DNA of 64,000 bases, from contig JAJDUD010000064.1 of assembly GCA_022826825.1 (NCBI GenBank), positions 62,001 through 126,000 on the forward strand, read 5' to 3'. A program made the position numbers and the translations under genes. Shown piece by piece: positions 61,976-64,000 of this stretch. Numbering within the stretch: the first letter of the stretch is position 1; the number at the start of each line of letters is the position of its first letter. This stretch comes from Acidobacteriota bacterium. Lineage in GTDB: Bacteria > Acidobacteriota > Vicinamibacteria > Marinacidobacterales > Marinacidobacteraceae. Under the pieces are notes generated by a model. It searched no databases and was not told the DNA's origin. It saw only the letters and a list, made by a program, of their open reading frames with translations.

Positions 61976-64000
61976 GTGAGTCCGTCGCCTCCGATCGCAC
62001 GCCACCGCCGCTTCGCGGGACCCTTCCGCCCGCCTGTCAACGGGATGTCGCAACCCTGCGCGGGTTCATCCGGGCGCTCGTCCGTGACGAATCGCCCGCG
62101 GCGGCAGTGTCGCCGGATGATTTCCGCGAGGTCCTGCTGACGGGAGCGACCGGCTTCATCGGGCGATTCTTCCTGCGCGACCTCCTGCAGCGGGATTCCG
62201 GTCTGACGGTGCACTGTCTGGTGCGGACCGACAGCGAGGAGGATGGATGGGAGCGCCTGCGCACCGCCCTCACGGATGCCGGTCTCTGGGACGACACGTT
62301 CGCCTCGCGCATCCGCGTCGTGCCCGGCGACATCGGCGCCGCGCGGCTCGGCCTGAGCGACCCGCATTTCAGCGATCTCTGTCAGCGGATCGATGCCGTT
62401 TACCACCTGGCGGCCGACATCAACCTCACCTCTTCCTATATCGGCGTCCGGAAGCTCAACACGCTCAGTCTGGCAAATGTGGTCGAACTCTGTGTGCGCC
62501 GCCGCTTCAAGCACCTGTTCCATGCCTCGACCATGGCCGTGTTTCCCGAGTATTTCTTTGCCTTCGCGCGCGAGTTCAGGGATCGCGCCATCGGTCATCA
62601 GATGCAGCCGGATCTCGCCAGCATGAAACGCAGGTTTCCGGTCGGATTCATGGGCTACCCGTGGAGCAAGCTGACCGCGGAGCAGGTTCTCCTCTTTGCG
62701 CAGCAGGCCGGAATGCCGCTCGCTATTTTCCGGCTGCCGCAGACGGCCGTGTCGAGCACCGGATACGTCCAGCCGAACGACCTCACGATGAAGATTCTGG
62801 GCGCCGTGCTCGACTGCGAGTCCCTGCCGGACGGATTCACCTTTCGTTCCAACCACGAGGTCGTGGACACGTTGAGTCAGGCCTGCACGGCCATCTCACG
62901 GAACTCCGGGCGCCGGTTCACGATCTACCACTGCTGCAACCCGCAGCTCGACTACTACGAGCTTGAACTCGCCGATTTCGGAGTCTATTTCCCGAGCACC
63001 TCCTACGAGGCCTTCAAGCGCGCCTGCCATGCGCGCGGCGACCAATCGCCCCTCCGCGGGTCCTGGGCGCTGCTCGATCACTTTGGGGAATACTGGTTCA
63101 GCAGGGACAAGCCGGTTGACCGGCTGCCCATTTGCGACCGCGCCTTCCGCGAGGACTGTCCGGACCCGATCCGGTGGCCGGGCGTGCTCACCAAACTCAG
63201 GCGTTCCTACTGGCGGGGACAGGAGAATCGGAAGGACTGGCCGTATCCGGCGTCACACGGCGAGCTGGATTTCGCCCGCCTGATCGAGCGGGCCGAACAC
63301 TACGCCCAGGACTGCGGCGTCCGCTTCGATCAGGCGTATCCGCCGTGGATGCGCCAGAACCTGAAGCAATTGGTGCGGGCTCTTCGGGGATCCGACGCCA
63401 GGCTGTTGGAGAACACGATCGTCGACACCGCTTTCGACCTGAGCCGTCTCCTGGTGATCAACGCGGGCATTACCCGCGAACGGCAGCGGTACCCGGAGAT
63501 CGAGCGGGAGGAAATCAGGCGCCCCGTCTTCATCGTCGGGATCAACCGCACGGGCACGACCTATCTGCACTGTCTGATGTCCCGCGACCCACGGTTCTGG
63601 GCGTTGCGGGGCTACGAGTTCGCGGCGCCGCGGCTGTCGAAGCATCAATACGCCACGATCGGGGGTACTGCGGACGATCCCCGGCGGCTGTGGGTCGAGG
63701 ACATGCTCCGTTCATCCGATGCCGTAGGGCTGTTCGAGGGGGTCCACGACTTCAACGTGGACGAACCGTCGGAGGACTTCCCGATCCTGAGCATGGCTTT
63801 CGCGTCGTGGACGCTCCTTGCCCGATATCGCATCCCGGAGTTCGGAGACTGGCTGTCCACCACCGGTTCGGACAATGCCTACGCCCACCACCGCCGCATC
63901 ATGCAGAACTACACCTGGCAGCGGCGGCAACGCCCACCGGGGCGCCGGCGGCAATGGTTGTTCAAGATGCCCTTCCACCTGATGGAGCTGGAGACCCTGA
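61972..64000 (+). CDS. Thioester reductase fused to sulfotransferase, cut by window edge
   Basis: 676 residues are visible and the frame is open to the right edge. The ATG overlaps the PKS stop (ATGA). The first half is an NAD(P)-dependent thioester-reductase/SDR domain: TGATGFIG at 57-64, HLAADINLTSSY, and a Tyr-xxx-Lys pair in GYPWSK. From about residue 515 a sulfotransferase_3-type domain starts, with the PAPS-binding loop in VFIVGINRTGTTYLH. Reductive release of the PKS-bound chain as aldehyde or alcohol, then sulfation in the same polypeptide, is the obvious hypothesis. The C-terminal catalytic residues of the sulfotransferase lie outside the window or near its edge. Confidence 0.85.
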   Translation, partial: MSESVASDRTPPPLRGTLPPACQRDVATLRGFIRALVRDESPAAAVSPDDFREVLLTGATGFIGRFFLRDLLQRDSGLTVHCLVRTDSEEDGWERLRTALTDAGLWDDTFASRIRVVPGDIGAARLGLSDPHFSDLCQRIDAVYHLAADINLTSSYIGVRKLNTLSLANVVELCVRRRFKHLFHASTMAVFPEYFFAFAREFRDRAIGHQMQPDLASMKRRFPVGFMGYPWSKLTAEQVLLFAQQAGMPLAIFRLPQTAVSSTGYVQPNDLTMKILGAVLDCESLPDGFTFRSNHEVVDTLSQACTAISRNSGRRFTIYHCCNPQLDYYELELADFGVYFPSTSYEAFKRACHARGDQSPLRGSWALLDHFGEYWFSRDKPVDRLPICDRAFREDCPDPIRWPGVLTKLRRSYWRGQENRKDWPYPASHGELDFARLIERAEHYAQDCGVRFDQAYPPWMRQNLKQLVRALRGSDARLLENTIVDTAFDLSRLLVINAGITRERQRYPEIEREEIRRPVFIVGINRTGTTYLHCLMSRDPRFWALRGYEFAAPRLSKHQYATIGGTADDPRRLWVEDMLRSSDAVGLFEGVHDFNVDEPSEDFPILSMAFASWTLLARYRIPEFGDWLSTTGSDNAYAHHRRIMQNYTWQRRQRPPGRRRQWLFKMPFHLMELETL

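Noticed and set aside
58274-62053. Very long open frame antisense to the PKS
   Set aside because: It is a mirror of GC-rich codon usage on the plus strand: Arg/His/Gly-rich, without domains or a ribosome binding site, fully within a gene with clear motifs.

Overview
The window is high-GC bacterial DNA from a Gram-negative: it encodes TonB-dependent outer-membrane receptors, lipobox proteins, a Tat-type signal, RND efflux pumps and many secreted peptidases. The mix of M24, M16 and GGT exported hydrolases, an Oar-like receptor and an arginine cluster with an acetyl/succinyl-ornithine-type carbamoyltransferase would suit an Acidobacteriota-like or similar environmental or host-associated lineage. 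That placement is inference; no rRNA or tRNA gene was seen to anchor it.

Layout. 1-8.1 kb: 3' end of an outer-membrane receptor, three related M24 metallopeptidase lipoproteins, a HAD hydrolase, an Smr protein and a Tam-like methyltransferase. 8.1-12.2 kb: a repeat-rich gap, a secreted two-module protein, a TPR protein and three small orphan genes, two of them forming a toxin-antitoxin-like pair. 12.3-19.0 kb: glycine cleavage genes gcvT-gcvH-gcvP followed by a nitrilase with a C-terminal extension and a membrane protein. 19.4-24.4 kb: a NYN-nuclease-like gene, then a tightly overlapping creatininase-like / class V aminotransferase / thyA / folA / ridA operon. 24.4-25.7 kb: a REP-associated tyrosine transposase (RAYT) gene between two copies of a ~193-bp double-inverted hairpin element. 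25.7-31.4 kb: an inactive/active M16 peptidase pair, gamma-glutamyltransferase and a phosphatase-like protein with a shortened P-loop. 31.4-37.1 kb: a repeat-rich gap, an esterase-like lipoprotein, a Tat-exported ankyrin protein followed by a duplicated fragment of the esterase 3' end, and an AAA ATPase/DUF4143 protein with an extra domain. 37.4-42.1 kb: operon argR-argC-argD-argF'-argB on the minus strand. 42.3-44.1 kb: a B12-binding radical SAM enzyme. 44.2-54.2 kb: a minus-strand operon of membrane-fusion protein, two RND pumps and a TonB-dependent receptor. 54.9 kb to the right edge: a single-module, highly reducing type I polyketide synthase translationally overlapped by a thioester-reductase/sulfotransferase fusion that runs off the window.

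How the parts fit. The right end is the best candidate for an undescribed system: a mono-modular iterative PKS (KS-AT-DH-degenerate MT-ER-KR-ACP) whose chain would be released reductively and sulfated by the next, fused protein, facing a divergent two-pump efflux operon that also contains an outer-membrane receptor. A second theme is a RAYT with its REPIN-like elements, whose paired hairpins carry compensatory stem changes and occur in several intergenic gaps of the window. The remaining genes are mainly amino-acid and one-carbon metabolism (glycine cleavage, thymidylate/folate, arginine) and exported peptide or ester hydrolysis.
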